Position numbers and translations under genes: made by a program. The notes below the pieces were generated by a model, which made no database searches, was not told the DNA's origin, and saw nothing but the letters and a program-made list of their open reading frames with translations. 52,871 nt of DNA from an uncultured Alphaproteobacteria bacterium (GTDB lineage: Bacteria > Pseudomonadota > Alphaproteobacteria > RF32 > CAG-239). The stretch covers positions 1-52,871 of the forward strand of contig CALXPO010000013.1 of assembly GCA_944390315.1 (NCBI GenBank). Reading direction: 5' to 3'. Shown here piece by piece: positions 15,880-25,661 of this stretch. Position 1 is the first letter of the stretch. Each line of letters starts with the position of its first letter.

Positions 15880-16737
15880 ATGTTATGTATATATCATATA
15901 GCAGATCACGACGGCAAGGGCTCGGGAGCAATTGTTAAAAGCGTATTTCCCGAAACGCAGTTGTTAGGACTTAATCATGACATGGAAATTCCTTATGATG
16001 AGATAAATCGCCATGATAAAGTTATTGTCTGCGACTTTGCGTTACCGATGGATTATATGTTTGAACTCAGTCAAAAAATAGATTTTACATGGATTGACCA
16101 CCATGCTTCGGTAATAGAGGAATATGAACAAAAAATTGCTGAGGGCAAAACCCCGATTAAAGGTTTGCGTCGTATCGGGACGGCAGCAATAGAATTATGT
16201 TGGGAGTATTTTTATCCGGATAAAGAGATACCGCTCGGAGTAAAATTATTGGCCAAACACGATATTTTTGATTTGTCGGATGCCAGAGTCCAACCTTTTG
16301 AGTATGCTTTTCAATCGTTGGGTGTTAATCGTCCGGAAGATGCTATTTGGACAGATTTATTCAACAATCGCTTAGATATAGACAAACTGGTTAATCAAGG
16401 AGAACGTATTTTAGCGTGGATAAATGCGCGTAACTATCGTTTGGTGCGTTCAATGGCATTTGAGGCCGAAATTGACGGATTGAAGTGCATTTGCGCCAAT
16501 ATGCCGCAAGGTCGCTCTTCATTTTTTGATACTTTTGATAATATTAAAGATTATGATGTGATGATTAACTTCTACATGAATAAAAACAGGCTTTGGAATT
16601 TGTCTTTTTATTCGTCAAAAAAAGATGTAGATGTCTCGAAAATAGCCGCTCGTTTCGGTGGCGGCGGACACAAAGGAGCCGCGGGAGCGTCTGCGTTGGA
16701 ACAATTGCCGGAATTTATGCTCAAAGCCGTGCAATAA
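15880..16737 (+). CDS. DHH/DHHA1-family phosphoesterase
   Basis: A 285-residue protein of the DHH superfamily. Metal-binding motifs are IADHDGKGSG (8-17), D52 in VCDFALP, and D73-H74-H75 in TWIDHHAS. The C-terminal DHHA1 part has the GGGGHKGAAGAS glycine-rich loop near 263-274. Related proteins degrade short oligonucleotides or cyclic dinucleotides, but the N-terminal motif here (HDG) is that of a distinct oligoribonuclease-like branch. The frame is open from 15850; the ATG at 15880, with GGCGGGGGAAAAG just upstream, is the better start. It lies 14 bp after the MBL gene. Confidence 0.85.
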   Translation: MLCIYHIADHDGKGSGAIVKSVFPETQLLGLNHDMEIPYDEINRHDKVIVCDFALPMDYMFELSQKIDFTWIDHHASVIEEYEQKIAEGKTPIKGLRRIGTAAIELCWEYFYPDKEIPLGVKLLAKHDIFDLSDARVQPFEYAFQSLGVNRPEDAIWTDLFNNRLDIDKLVNQGERILAWINARNYRLVRSMAFEAEIDGLKCICANMPQGRSSFFDTFDNIKDYDVMINFYMNKNRLWNLSFYSSKKDVDVSKIAARFGGGGHKGAAGASALEQLPEFMLKAVQ

Positions 16738-16807
16738 CACCGTTTTTTGCTTGAAATTTATTTATATCGCCTTAATCTGAAAAGAGACGGAAGACAAGGA
16801 GAAAAAA

Positions 16808-17686
16808 ATGTTTTTTTCAAAAAAGAAAAAAGATGAAGATATAGGAAAACCAAGCGGTTTAGGAGCAGTTATCCATAATACGGTTATGTTTTTGACTTAT
16901 CCTTTCAGAAGACCTTGGGGAATTTTAGTCATATTGTTATTGTTGGTTGCGGTGGTTTATGCCATTCCGATGTACGTGTATAATGTTCCGGTAAAAGAAG
17001 TTCACACTTGGTATATGGAGCGAATTAAGTTTTTTGAAAAACGCGACTTAAACGAAGTCTCGGGAAAATTTTCCAAGCTGTTCAATAAAATTCCGATACT
17101 AAACGAAGAGCCAGTCAAAGGGACAGACAGGTTAGTCGTAGCTGCGCCCACACAAAAAGAAATCAGACGACAAATGTTTAAGGCAGCCGCCGGCGGTCAA
17201 AGACAAAAAGTAGATGTTTTGGCAGAAGAGGCAGACAATGTTGTAGCCGTAGAAATGCCCAAACCTATCAATATGGAAGAACCGAGTGAAGAAGTCCGTT
17301 ATGCCGAAGTACCGTCCAATCAAAGAAATGGTTTTGATGAAAAACCCGTTATTGTAAAAAAAGTATCCATGGAAGATGGCAATATGTTGCATTATTTGCC
17401 GCAGCCAAAAACAATCACGGGACCGGTCAAAGTATATAATGCCAACGAATTAGAAGTTGACGGAACCTATCTATTTTTATACGGGATATATTCTTCTCCA
17501 AAGACAGCCAGAGGCATAAAAGCCGGAGTATTTTTAAAAGATTCGTTGGAAGGTGAGACAGTATCTTGTGACATATTGGCATATACTGCGGATAATGTAG
17601 CTACCGGAGAATGTTTCGTTGAAGGAATAAGTATTAATAAGACATTAGTGGAAAGAGGCTTTTCAGACAGAGTATCTTTGCGATAA
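16808..17686 (+). CDS. membrane-anchored protein with SNase-like C-terminal domain
   Basis: A 292-residue protein with a short basic N-terminus (KKKKDED), one membrane segment (about 38-58, ILVILLLLVAVVYAIPMYVY) and a long low-complexity linker. The C-terminal part (about 205-290) reads like a staphylococcal-nuclease (thermonuclease) fold: VKVYNANELEVDGTYLFLYGI, GIKAGVFLKDSLEGETVSCDIL, and INKTLVERGFSD. The usual catalytic Arg and Asp pairs are not evident, so it may bind rather than cut. It precedes trkH by 12 bp. Confidence 0.65.
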   Translation: MFFSKKKKDEDIGKPSGLGAVIHNTVMFLTYPFRRPWGILVILLLLVAVVYAIPMYVYNVPVKEVHTWYMERIKFFEKRDLNEVSGKFSKLFNKIPILNEEPVKGTDRLVVAAPTQKEIRRQMFKAAAGGQRQKVDVLAEEADNVVAVEMPKPINMEEPSEEVRYAEVPSNQRNGFDEKPVIVKKVSMEDGNMLHYLPQPKTITGPVKVYNANELEVDGTYLFLYGIYSSPKTARGIKAGVFLKDSLEGETVSCDILAYTADNVATGECFVEGISINKTLVERGFSDRVSLR

Positions 17687-17698
17687 AGGATATTGACG

Positions 17699-19141
17699 AT
17701 GTGGCAAGTCGTATTAATGATTAATGGGTATTTTATCAGCATATTAGGGGGAGCAATGCTGGTAGTTGCCGGTTATGATATGTATATTAATTTGTCGACA
17801 TGGTCTCCGTTTATTAACTCGGCTTTATTTTGCTTATTTATAGGTCTGTCATTATTTTTGTCAAATCGTTCATCAATAGACAATATAAGCGTTAGACAAG
17901 GATATTTGTTAACGGTTGTCAGTTGGGTAGTTATGCCGATATTGTCGGCCATTCCGTTTATGCTTTACGGAAGTACGGATAATTTTCACGATGCATTGTT
18001 TGAAGCCGTATCCGGTTTATCAACAACGGGAGCTACCATTTTAACCAATATTGAGGCCCAACCGAAAGCAATTTTGTTGTGGCGCTCGGTGTTAACGGTT
18101 ATCGGTGGTGTCGGAATAGTTATGTTTGCCGTTGCTTTGCTGCCTTTTTTGGGGATTGGCGGCATGCAGATGTTTCAGCGCGAAAATTCTGATTTTACCG
18201 ACAAATTTATGCCAAAATTTCATTATATAGCCAAACGCATTTTCTTTGTTTATTTCTTTTTGTGCAGCTTATGCGCCGTTTGTCTGTATTGGGCGGGAAT
18301 GGGATGGTTTGATGCCGTTAATCATGCGATGTCGACAATTTCAACTGCCGGATTTTCAACTAAAAACACTTCAATTTTGTATTTTGATAATGCTTCGGTT
18401 GAAGCAGTCATATCTGTTTTTATGGTTATCGGTGCCTTGCCGATGACATTTTATATTGTGTTATTGCAAAATAAATTTCGTCATTCGTTGCGTACCGAGC
18501 AGGTTATCAGCTTTTTGAAAGTCTTGTTTGTTTATATTTTAGGAAGTTCGTTGTGGTTGGTCCATAAAGATATTTACAATTTCTGGACGGCTCTACGCTA
18601 TACTTCTTTTAATATTATATCGATTGTTACCAGTACCGGCCTGACATCAATTAATTATCTGAATTGGGGTGTTTTGTTCCAGACATTATTTATTATTTTT
18701 GCATTGACGGGAGGTTGTACGGGCTCGACCTCCGGCTCGGTCAAAATATTCAGATGGCAGGTGGTTTGGGCTTATCTCAAGCAATCAATTGTTACGGCAG
18801 TAGATCCTAACCGAATTGTCCCGATTAAGGTAAAACAATATACCATATCTCCGTCAGCAGTTTCTTCGGTTATGGTTTTTGTCGTCGCATTTTTTGCCAC
18901 AATTTTTATGGCAACGGCGGCGTTGGCTTTCTTAGGCGTTGATTTTGTGACGGCTTTCAGTGCGGTTGTTGCCTGTGCTACCAACTCCGGTCCGGGCGTA
19001 GTCCCTTCAATCGGCCCTGACGGCAACTTTGCTTGGTTCTCGGATGGTGCCAAAGACATATTAAGTGCAACAATGTTACTCGGTCGTTTGGAAGTTTTAA
19101 CTGTTCTGGTGGTCTTTACCAGAAATTTCTGGAGGAAATAA
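17699..19141 (+). CDS. trkH: TrkH/KtrB-family potassium uptake protein
   Basis: A 480-residue polytopic membrane protein of the Trk/Ktr K+ transporter family. Four pore-loop repeats with filter-like sequences are visible, for example LSTTGATIL, STISTAGFST, VTSTGLTSIN and ATNSGPGV. It would move K+ across the inner membrane with a TrkA-type NAD-binding subunit, which is not in the window. A TTG six bases upstream is possible, but the ATG at 17699 has AAAGGA at proper spacing. The bPH2 gene starts two bases after its stop. Confidence 0.92.
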   Translation: MWQVVLMINGYFISILGGAMLVVAGYDMYINLSTWSPFINSALFCLFIGLSLFLSNRSSIDNISVRQGYLLTVVSWVVMPILSAIPFMLYGSTDNFHDALFEAVSGLSTTGATILTNIEAQPKAILLWRSVLTVIGGVGIVMFAVALLPFLGIGGMQMFQRENSDFTDKFMPKFHYIAKRIFFVYFFLCSLCAVCLYWAGMGWFDAVNHAMSTISTAGFSTKNTSILYFDNASVEAVISVFMVIGALPMTFYIVLLQNKFRHSLRTEQVISFLKVLFVYILGSSLWLVHKDIYNFWTALRYTSFNIISIVTSTGLTSINYLNWGVLFQTLFIIFALTGGCTGSTSGSVKIFRWQVVWAYLKQSIVTAVDPNRIVPIKVKQYTISPSAVSSVMVFVVAFFATIFMATAALAFLGVDFVTAFSAVVACATNSGPGVVPSIGPDGNFAWFSDGAKDILSATMLLGRLEVLTVLVVFTRNFWRK

Positions 19142-19142
19142 G

Positions 19143-19703
19143 ATGTTTTCAAAAAACGGATATGTTAATGGTACAATGACCAAAGATGAGCAGATTAAGG
19201 TTGAAGCAAAGTATCATTGGATTAGATGGCTGTGGTTTTATTTTATATTTGCCACTCTGGGCATAGCTGCCATGGCGGCTTTTTCGGTTGCGTTTACTTC
19301 ATATTTGGAAAAACAGATGGATTTAGCGATTGCCTTAGTCATTATGGGATGTTTGCTCGGTATATATCCGTTTATACTTTATTTGTCGTTACATTTGACG
19401 GAGATGGTATGCACCAACAAACGCGTAGTCTACAAAACCGGTATTATTTCGATGAAGACGGAAGAGATAAAAATAGAGCGTATTGAGTCAATTCAGATAA
19501 AACAAAGCTTCTGGGGACGTGTATTTGGCTACGGAAATATCCTATTCTCAGGTACGGGAAGTGCTAAAGTAGAGTTCTACGATGTTGATAATCCGTTACA
19601 AATGAAAGCCCGTATCGAAGAAGCCGTCGATGAAAGCAATCGTGAAAGAGAAAGTGATTTCGGAAATAAAAATACGGACGACGAAGACGAAAAGAAACTC
19701 TAA
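19143..19703 (+). CDS. bacterial PH-domain (bPH2, YdbS-like) membrane protein
   Basis: A 186-residue protein with two membrane segments (about 27-50 and 55-80) followed by a bPH2 domain (TEMVCTNKRVVYKTGIISMKTEEIKIERIESIQIKQSFWGRVFGYGNILFSG split over 83-140). The RIESI...RVFGYG pattern is typical of YdbS/YdbT-like proteins, whose function is unknown. The C-terminal tail is highly acidic and basic. It is tightly linked to trkH with GGAGG as ribosome binding site and converges on recG, whose stop lies 11 bp beyond. Confidence 0.83.
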   Translation: MFSKNGYVNGTMTKDEQIKVEAKYHWIRWLWFYFIFATLGIAAMAAFSVAFTSYLEKQMDLAIALVIMGCLLGIYPFILYLSLHLTEMVCTNKRVVYKTGIISMKTEEIKIERIESIQIKQSFWGRVFGYGNILFSGTGSAKVEFYDVDNPLQMKARIEEAVDESNRERESDFGNKNTDDEDEKKL

Positions 19704-19714
19704 AAAAAGAAACA

Positions 19715-21799
19715 TTATCCCGCCAGATAAGTTTTAACCGCGTCATCACGTTCAAAAAGATAGAGCAGATTGCGCAAAGCCTGACCGCGCTGAGTAAGTA
19801 AATTTGGGTCTTGAGTTACAATCATCGCCGCATCTTTATGGGCGGTATAAAGCAGGTTTTGATGCTCGGGCATTTGTGCCAGACAAAATTGTTCTGTTCC
19901 CGATTGGCGCGTGCCCAAAATTTCACCGCCGCCGCGAAGACGCAAATCTTCTTCGGCAATCAAAAAACCGTCTTCGGTCTTGCGCATAATATCAAGCCTT
20001 GCGCGAGATGTTTCTCCGAGCGGGTAGCCATAGAGTAAAATACAGGTGGCAGGCTTGAAACCGCGTTTAACTCGTCCGCGCAATTGGTGCAATTGGGCTA
20101 AACCGAAACGTTCGGCGTGTTCGATAATCATTACCGTCGCTTCGGGGACGTTAACGCCGACCTCAATAACGGTTGTTGCTACCAGCAGTTTGATTTCACC
20201 TTGTTTGAAACGTTCCATGATTTGGTCTTTTTCTTTGTCTTTCATTTTGCCGTGAACCAAGCCGACCAAATTACCGAAAGTTTTTTGCAAAATTTCAAAT
20301 CTGTTTTCGGCGGCGGCCAGGTCAAGTTTTTCGGATTCTTCAACCAAAGGGCAAACCCAGTAGATACGTTCTCCGGCTTCGATTTTGCGTGAGAGAGCGG
20401 GGATAATTTCATCAATCTTGGTAAGCGGCATCACACGGGTGTCAACCGGTTTACGTCCTTCCGGCAGTTGGTCGATTTTGGAATAGTCCATATCGCCGAA
20501 AGCGGTCAAAATCAATGTCCGCGGAATAGGGGTTGCGGTCATAACCAAAACATCGGCCCGATTGCCTTTGTCGGACAAATTAAGACGCTGATGAACACCG
20601 AAACGGTGTTGTTCGTCGATAATGACGCAAGCCAAATCTTTAAAAGTTACGTCTTCAACAAACAGAGCGTGCGTACCGATAAGAATATTGATTTTGCCGT
20701 TTTTGAGCTCTTGCAGCAGTTGAGTGCGGGCTTTTCCTTTAACACGACCGGTAAGTAGGGCGGCTTTAAGACCGATATTTTCAAGCATCGGTGCAATGGT
20801 GTCAAAATGCTGCTTGGCCAAGATTTCGGTCGGCGCCATAATCGCCGCTTGTGCGCCGCATTCCACCGCATTCAGCATTGTCAGCAAAGCGACAATGGTT
20901 TTGCCGCTGCCGACATCTCCTTGCAACAGGCGCAACATTCTGTTTTCGGAAGATTGATCGGCAAAAATTTCTTTCAAAACTTTTTCTTGGGCGGATGTCA
21001 GTTTGAAAGGTAGTTTATCTATAATTTGCCGACGAAGCAAACCGTTGCCGGCAATTTTACGTCCGGCTTGTTTTTTGACTTTTTCGCGCACCAAAGCCAA
21101 GGCCAGCTGATTGGCCAACAGTTCGTCATATGCCAAGCGGGTGTGGGCGGGAGATTCCGGAGCCAAAACCGATGCCGAGCTGGGGTGATGGACTTGCTCC
21201 AAGGCGGTACGAAAATCGGGTAATTGATGTGTTTTTTGAAAATTCGGTTCCAACCATTCAGGCATTTCGGGAACGGCTTTTAGGGCGTGATACATCAGGC
21301 GGCAGATAAATTTGTTGGTGATACCTGCGGTCAGACCGTAAACGGGTTCTGTTTCTGGAATTTGCCAAGAATTCTCGATATCGACCGCAAAATCGGGATG
21401 ACTCATCTGCCAGCGACCGTTAAAAAATTCGGCTTTTCCGCTGACGATTTTGGTTGCACCTATTGGAAAATTTTTTTTGATAGATTCGGGATAAACCTTA
21501 AAAAAAACAATTGCCAGTTCGTGTTGTTCCGTGTCTTGCGCGAGTACGACATAAGGTTGTTTGCGGCTTTTGGGAGCGATGTGGTCAACGACGGTGACGG
21601 CAAGAGTATTAATTTCTCCCGACTTAAATTCTCTCAAGCTATGCAATCGACGGCGATTGTTGACGGCATAAGGCAAATGCCACAGCAAATCGACAATCTT
21701 AAAAATCCCCAAATTTTGCAGCAATTTGGCATATTTTTCCCCGACACCGTTAATCGACAGCGGCAAGGCAAAAAGAGGATATAAAAAAGGCGGTCGCAT
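19715..21799 (-). CDS. recG: ATP-dependent DNA helicase RecG
   Basis: A 694-residue superfamily 2 helicase that remodels stalled replication forks and Holliday junctions. An OB-fold wedge domain occupies about 55-140. The helicase core has Walker A GDVGSGKT (294-301), DEQH box (395-398), TATPIPRT, and the C-terminal motifs VGVNVPEATVMIIEHAERFGL and QLRGRVKRG. Length is typical. It is divergent from mfd with about 80 bp between them, which includes a run of about 15 A. Confidence 0.97.
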   Translation of the reverse strand: MRPPFLYPLFALPLSINGVGEKYAKLLQNLGIFKIVDLLWHLPYAVNNRRRLHSLREFKSGEINTLAVTVVDHIAPKSRKQPYVVLAQDTEQHELAIVFFKVYPESIKKNFPIGATKIVSGKAEFFNGRWQMSHPDFAVDIENSWQIPETEPVYGLTAGITNKFICRLMYHALKAVPEMPEWLEPNFQKTHQLPDFRTALEQVHHPSSASVLAPESPAHTRLAYDELLANQLALALVREKVKKQAGRKIAGNGLLRRQIIDKLPFKLTSAQEKVLKEIFADQSSENRMLRLLQGDVGSGKTIVALLTMLNAVECGAQAAIMAPTEILAKQHFDTIAPMLENIGLKAALLTGRVKGKARTQLLQELKNGKINILIGTHALFVEDVTFKDLACVIIDEQHRFGVHQRLNLSDKGNRADVLVMTATPIPRTLILTAFGDMDYSKIDQLPEGRKPVDTRVMPLTKIDEIIPALSRKIEAGERIYWVCPLVEESEKLDLAAAENRFEILQKTFGNLVGLVHGKMKDKEKDQIMERFKQGEIKLLVATTVIEVGVNVPEATVMIIEHAERFGLAQLHQLRGRVKRGFKPATCILLYGYPLGETSRARLDIMRKTEDGFLIAEEDLRLRGGGEILGTRQSGTEQFCLAQMPEHQNLLYTAHKDAAMIVTQDPNLLTQRGQALRNLLYLFERDDAVKTYLAG

Positions 21800-21882
21800 G
21801 ACTTGTAAAAAAAAAAAAAAAGGTTGCTAACTTCGGCAATTGTATATATTTTCAAAAAAGATGTAAACAAGAAGATAAAGCC

Positions 21883-24800
21883 ATGACCAAAAATATTGAT
21901 TCGAATATTGTTTCCGTATCCTCGGTTGCCGAAGGCTATGAGCCGTTTGCGGTAGCCGATATCTATAAACAAAGCGAAAACGATGTTTTGTATATTGCCA
22001 GCGACGGCGTTTCTTTGGAACAAAATGCCGATATTTTGCAGGCCTTGATGCCCGAAGTCGAGATTTTACGTTTTCCGGCGTGGGATACGGTTCCTTATGA
22101 CCGAGTTTCGCCGAATGTCAATTTAATTTCGGTTCGTACCGACACTTTGGGGAAATTGGCTTTTGCTCCCGACGCCAAAAAACCGAGAATTATTGCTACC
22201 AGTATCGGTGCTATATTGCAAAAATTGCCGCCGAAAAGAATTTTCCTTAATTCGATGAAAGAGGTGTCTGTCGGCAAGACGTTGAATTTTGATAATTTTC
22301 TGCATTATGTTGCCATGAACGGCTACACTCGGGTAGAGCAGGTGATGGAGCCCGGAGAATATGCGGTCAGAGGCGATATTTTGGATATTTTTCCGACCGG
22401 AAGCCTTGAACCTTTGCGTATAGATTTGTTTGGTGATGAAGTTGAAAAAATCCGCACTTTTGACGTGCTCACTCAACGCACGACTGGCGAAAAGAAAAAT
22501 TACCTGTTCCAAGCTGCGGGTGAAGTCGTTTTAGACGAAAATACGATTAAGACCTTTCGCGGCAAATATCGGGAGGCTTTTGGTGCGGCTTTCAAAGATG
22601 ATGAAATTTATGAGGCAATATCCAACGGTCGCAAATATATGGGTATGGAAAATTGGCTGCCGTTCTTTTATGAGGAGGCACTGCCTGATTTGTTTGACTA
22701 TCTGCCGCGGGCAAAAGTGGTGGTCGGACGCAACAGCGATGTTGCTTTAATTGCCAAGTGCGAAAGTATTGCCGACCATTATACTTCGCGTTTAGAGGCT
22801 TTGAAGATTAAAAATCAAGGAGAAGTTGACACTTATCGACCGGTTGCTCCCGAATTGATGTTCTTAAGCGAAAAAGATTTTGAGGAAATCTTAAAACGTC
22901 GTCAGGCAATTAAGTTAACCCCTCTCAATTTACCGAACAGTGAACAAAATTTAGATACCGGAGTTTTGCCCGGACGAGATTTTTCGTCCGCCAAAAGCAT
23001 CAATGCCCAACAGGTTTACCTTGATTTGTTGGCTTATTTGCAGGAATACGGTAAACTTAAAAGGATTATTTGTTGCTATACGGCAGGTTCGCGCGAGCGT
23101 CTGTTCACGCTTATTTCCGATGCCAAAAACGAAAGTCCTTACGAAAAAATGGAATTCGGGTTTGCCGAAAGTTGGCAAGAGGCTCTGCAAAAGGCTGATA
23201 ATCGCCGCGTTTCAATGGTCGTTCTCGGTGTGCCTCACGGCTTCAAAAGTCAAGATTTATGTCTGGTCAGCGAACAAGATATTTTAGGGGCGCGCCAAAA
23301 CCGCCGTACGACCAAAAAAGTAACTTCCAAAGATTTTATCGCCGATATATCTTCGCTTAATATCGGTGAATTGGTTGTTCATATTGAACACGGTATCGGG
23401 CGCTTTATGGGACTGGAGAACATTACCGCAGGAGGTGCGCCGCACGATTGTTTGAAGATTATCTATGCCAACGACGACAAACTTTTCGTTCCGGTAGAAA
23501 ATATCGAAACCGTTTCTCGTTACGGAATAGAAGACGACAATATTCAACTCGATACTTTAGGCGGTGCCGCGTGGGAAGCCAAAAAGGCCAAAGTCAAAAA
23601 ACGGATACACGAGATTGCCGAAAAATTAATTGCCATCGCTGCCGAAAGACATTTGAAAAAAGCCGAAAGCTATGTTGCGCCCGAAGGACTTTATGACGAG
23701 TTTTGCGCCGGTTTTCCGTATAATGAAACTGAAGATCAGTTGAATGCCATAAGCGATGTGCTGAGTGATTTGTCAGCAGGCATACCGATGGATAGATTAG
23801 TTTGTGGAGATGTCGGTTTCGGTAAAACAGAAGTTGCACTTCGTGCAGCCTTTACCGTTGCAATGTCCGGAGGACAAGTGGCTTTGATTGTACCGACGAC
23901 TTTGCTTGCCCGCCAGCACTATTATAATTTCAAACAAAGAATGTCTGGTTTTCCGCTCAATGTGCGAATGCTCTCCCGATTGCAAACACCGACCGAGGCC
24001 CGCAAAGTCAAGGAAGGATTAAAGGACGGCAGTGTCGATATCGTTATCGGCACGCACGCTTTGTTGGCCAATAATATTGAATTCAGCAACTTGGGACTGT
24101 TGATTATTGATGAGGAGCAACATTTCGGAGTTGCCCATAAGGAAAAGCTCAAGAGTTTGAAAACTGATGTTCATGTGTTAACAATGACGGCAACTCCAAT
24201 TCCGAGAACATTACAAATGTCCTTAACAGGGGTTAAACAATTGAGCATTATTGCCACGCCGCCGGTTGATCGTTTGGCGGCACGTACTTTTGTGATGCCG
24301 TTTGACGGAGTAATGATAAAAGAAGCGATTTACCGTGAAAAATTCCGTAACGGTCAAATTTTTGTGGTTTGTCCGCGCGTATCGGATATTTCCCATGTTC
24401 ACGAAGTCTTGCAAGAATTGGCTCCCGATGTCAAAATCTTGGTGGCACACGGTCAAATGCCGGTTAAGCATTTGGAAGAAGTGATGAACGATTTTGCCGA
24501 CCATAAGGCGGATATATTACTGTCGACGACAATTATTGAATCGGGTATTGATATGCCTTCGGTTAATACAATGATTGTTTATCGTGCGGATATGTTTGGT
24601 CTGGCGCAATTGTATCAGTTGCGAGGCAGAATAGGGCGTTCCAAACTCCGCGGCTATTGTTATTTTACAATTCCGGCACAAAAGCACCTAAAACCGGTTG
24701 CAGAACGCCGTTTAAGTATTCTTCAGGCCCTAGACAGCTTGGGTGCCGGTTTTTCGCTTGCGAGCCATGATATGGATATCAGAGGTTCGGGTAATATTTT

Positions 24801-25371
24801 GGGTGAAGAGCAGTCAGGCCATATTAAGGAAGTCGGTATAGCGCTTTATCATCATATGTTGGAAGAAGAAATTGCCCGTATCAAAGCAGGAGCAACAGCA
24901 GTTGACGAAGGCGGTAAGCAGCCCAATGATTGGAGTCCGCAAATTGTGACCGGCGTACCGATTATGATACCCGAGAGTTATGTCCGTGATTTGGGCGTGC
25001 GTTTGGGCTTGTATAAACGTATCGGCGGTTTGGAAACGCCTGAGGCGTTGCTTGATATGCGCGAAGAATTGACCGATCGTTTCGGACCTATTCCGGCAGA
25101 AGTTGAAAACTTACTTAAGACAGTGGAAATCAAACAAATTTGCAAACAGGCCAATATTGAAAAAGTTGATGCCGGTGCCAAAGGATTTTTGATAACTTTT
25201 CATAATAATATTTTTCGAGCTCCTGATAAACTGGTTGATTTGGTTGCGCGTTCGTTCGGTACAATTAGAGTTCGTCCCGACCAAAAGTTGTTGATTGAGC
25301 GGGATTTAGCTAACTATGCGGTAAGGCTTGAAACCATTCGCGAGTATGTCAACAAGATAAATCGTTTATAA
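21883..25371 (+). CDS. mfd: transcription-repair coupling factor Mfd
   Basis: A 1162-residue protein that removes stalled RNA polymerase and recruits nucleotide excision repair. In order: UvrB-like N-terminal region, RNA polymerase interaction domain (about 490-560, LVVHIEHGIGRFMGL), helicase motor with Walker A GDVGFGKT (642-649) and DEEQ (about 743-746), RecG-like motifs TATPIPRT and QLRGRIGRS, and a C-terminal TRCF domain from about 1010. All are intact. A folded RNA lies directly behind it, so the mfd message may read into that unless stopped. Confidence 0.98.
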   Translation: MTKNIDSNIVSVSSVAEGYEPFAVADIYKQSENDVLYIASDGVSLEQNADILQALMPEVEILRFPAWDTVPYDRVSPNVNLISVRTDTLGKLAFAPDAKKPRIIATSIGAILQKLPPKRIFLNSMKEVSVGKTLNFDNFLHYVAMNGYTRVEQVMEPGEYAVRGDILDIFPTGSLEPLRIDLFGDEVEKIRTFDVLTQRTTGEKKNYLFQAAGEVVLDENTIKTFRGKYREAFGAAFKDDEIYEAISNGRKYMGMENWLPFFYEEALPDLFDYLPRAKVVVGRNSDVALIAKCESIADHYTSRLEALKIKNQGEVDTYRPVAPELMFLSEKDFEEILKRRQAIKLTPLNLPNSEQNLDTGVLPGRDFSSAKSINAQQVYLDLLAYLQEYGKLKRIICCYTAGSRERLFTLISDAKNESPYEKMEFGFAESWQEALQKADNRRVSMVVLGVPHGFKSQDLCLVSEQDILGARQNRRTTKKVTSKDFIADISSLNIGELVVHIEHGIGRFMGLENITAGGAPHDCLKIIYANDDKLFVPVENIETVSRYGIEDDNIQLDTLGGAAWEAKKAKVKKRIHEIAEKLIAIAAERHLKKAESYVAPEGLYDEFCAGFPYNETEDQLNAISDVLSDLSAGIPMDRLVCGDVGFGKTEVALRAAFTVAMSGGQVALIVPTTLLARQHYYNFKQRMSGFPLNVRMLSRLQTPTEARKVKEGLKDGSVDIVIGTHALLANNIEFSNLGLLIIDEEQHFGVAHKEKLKSLKTDVHVLTMTATPIPRTLQMSLTGVKQLSIIATPPVDRLAARTFVMPFDGVMIKEAIYREKFRNGQIFVVCPRVSDISHVHEVLQELAPDVKILVAHGQMPVKHLEEVMNDFADHKADILLSTTIIESGIDMPSVNTMIVYRADMFGLAQLYQLRGRIGRSKLRGYCYFTIPAQKHLKPVAERRLSILQALDSLGAGFSLASHDMDIRGSGNILGEEQSGHIKEVGIALYHHMLEEEIARIKAGATAVDEGGKQPNDWSPQIVTGVPIMIPESYVRDLGVRLGLYKRIGGLETPEALLDMREELTDRFGPIPAEVENLLKTVEIKQICKQANIEKVDAGAKGFLITFHNNIFRAPDKLVDLVARSFGTIRVRPDQKLLIERDLANYAVRLETIREYVNKINRL

Positions 25372-25404
25372 ATTTGGAGAACAAGTGATAATTTGATTTA
25401 TAGG

Positions 25405-25431
25405 TTGCAAAACAAGAAAATCTATTATAGT
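25405..25431 (+). promoter_or_regulatory. possible promoter of the post-mfd RNA
   Basis: TTGCAA (25405-25410), a short 15-bp spacer and TATAGT (25426-25431). The spacer is not ideal, so this is tentative. Transcription would start near 25438, just ahead of the folded region. Confidence 0.35.
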
Positions 25432-25437
25432 TTGCAT

Positions 25438-25630
25438 ATGGGTGCATAAATGTGCCTAGGGCGTCGAAAACCCTAAATTCTGTTAGTCGTGTGCACACGA
25501 CTTTAAAATTGTGCCGACTCTGTCTGTGGACGGATGTCGGTGAATAAGGCTTTGGCCAAATAAGCCGAGCCGTTTTAACAGAATACGGTTTTCGAACATC
25601 CGCCCGCCTTTTTTAGGTGGGTTTTTTGTT
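25438..25630 (+). ncRNA. structured RNA of unknown class between mfd and a lipoprotein gene
   Basis: About 190 bases fold into a multi-branch structure by eye. The closing helix is UCGAAAACC (25464-25472) with GGUUUUCGA (25587-25595), extended outward by GGGCG/CGCCC. A second helix is UUCUGUU (25478-25484) with AACAGAA (25577-25583). Inside are the hairpin in the 18-base palindrome AGTCGTGTGCACACGACT (25485-25502), CCGAC/GUCGG (25514-25540) and GGCUU/AAGCC (25548-25566). An intrinsic terminator follows at 25603. It has none of the signatures I know for tmRNA, RNase P, SRP or common riboswitches. It may be a free RNA or a leader that ends before the lipoprotein gene 35 bases on. Confidence 0.65.
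25603..25630 (+). terminator. rho-independent terminator of the post-mfd RNA
   Basis: CCCGCCT (25603-25609) pairs with AGGTGGG (25615-25621) with one G-U, followed by six T. It lies before the lipoprotein ribosome binding site. Confidence 0.85.
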
Positions 25631-25661
25631 TAGACTACAATAAAAAGGATGTTCTTGAAAT

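Noticed and set aside
20046..21784. Forward-strand open frames opposite recG
   Set aside because: They are shadows of the recG coding strand with no ribosome binding sites or recognisable protein content.
25438..25630. Identification of the post-mfd RNA as RNase P, tmRNA or SRP RNA
   Set aside because: ACAGAA and GGCCAAAUA strings recall RNase P RNA, but the universal GAGGAAAGUCC-type core is missing, and no tRNA-like end or SRP Alu/S domain is seen.
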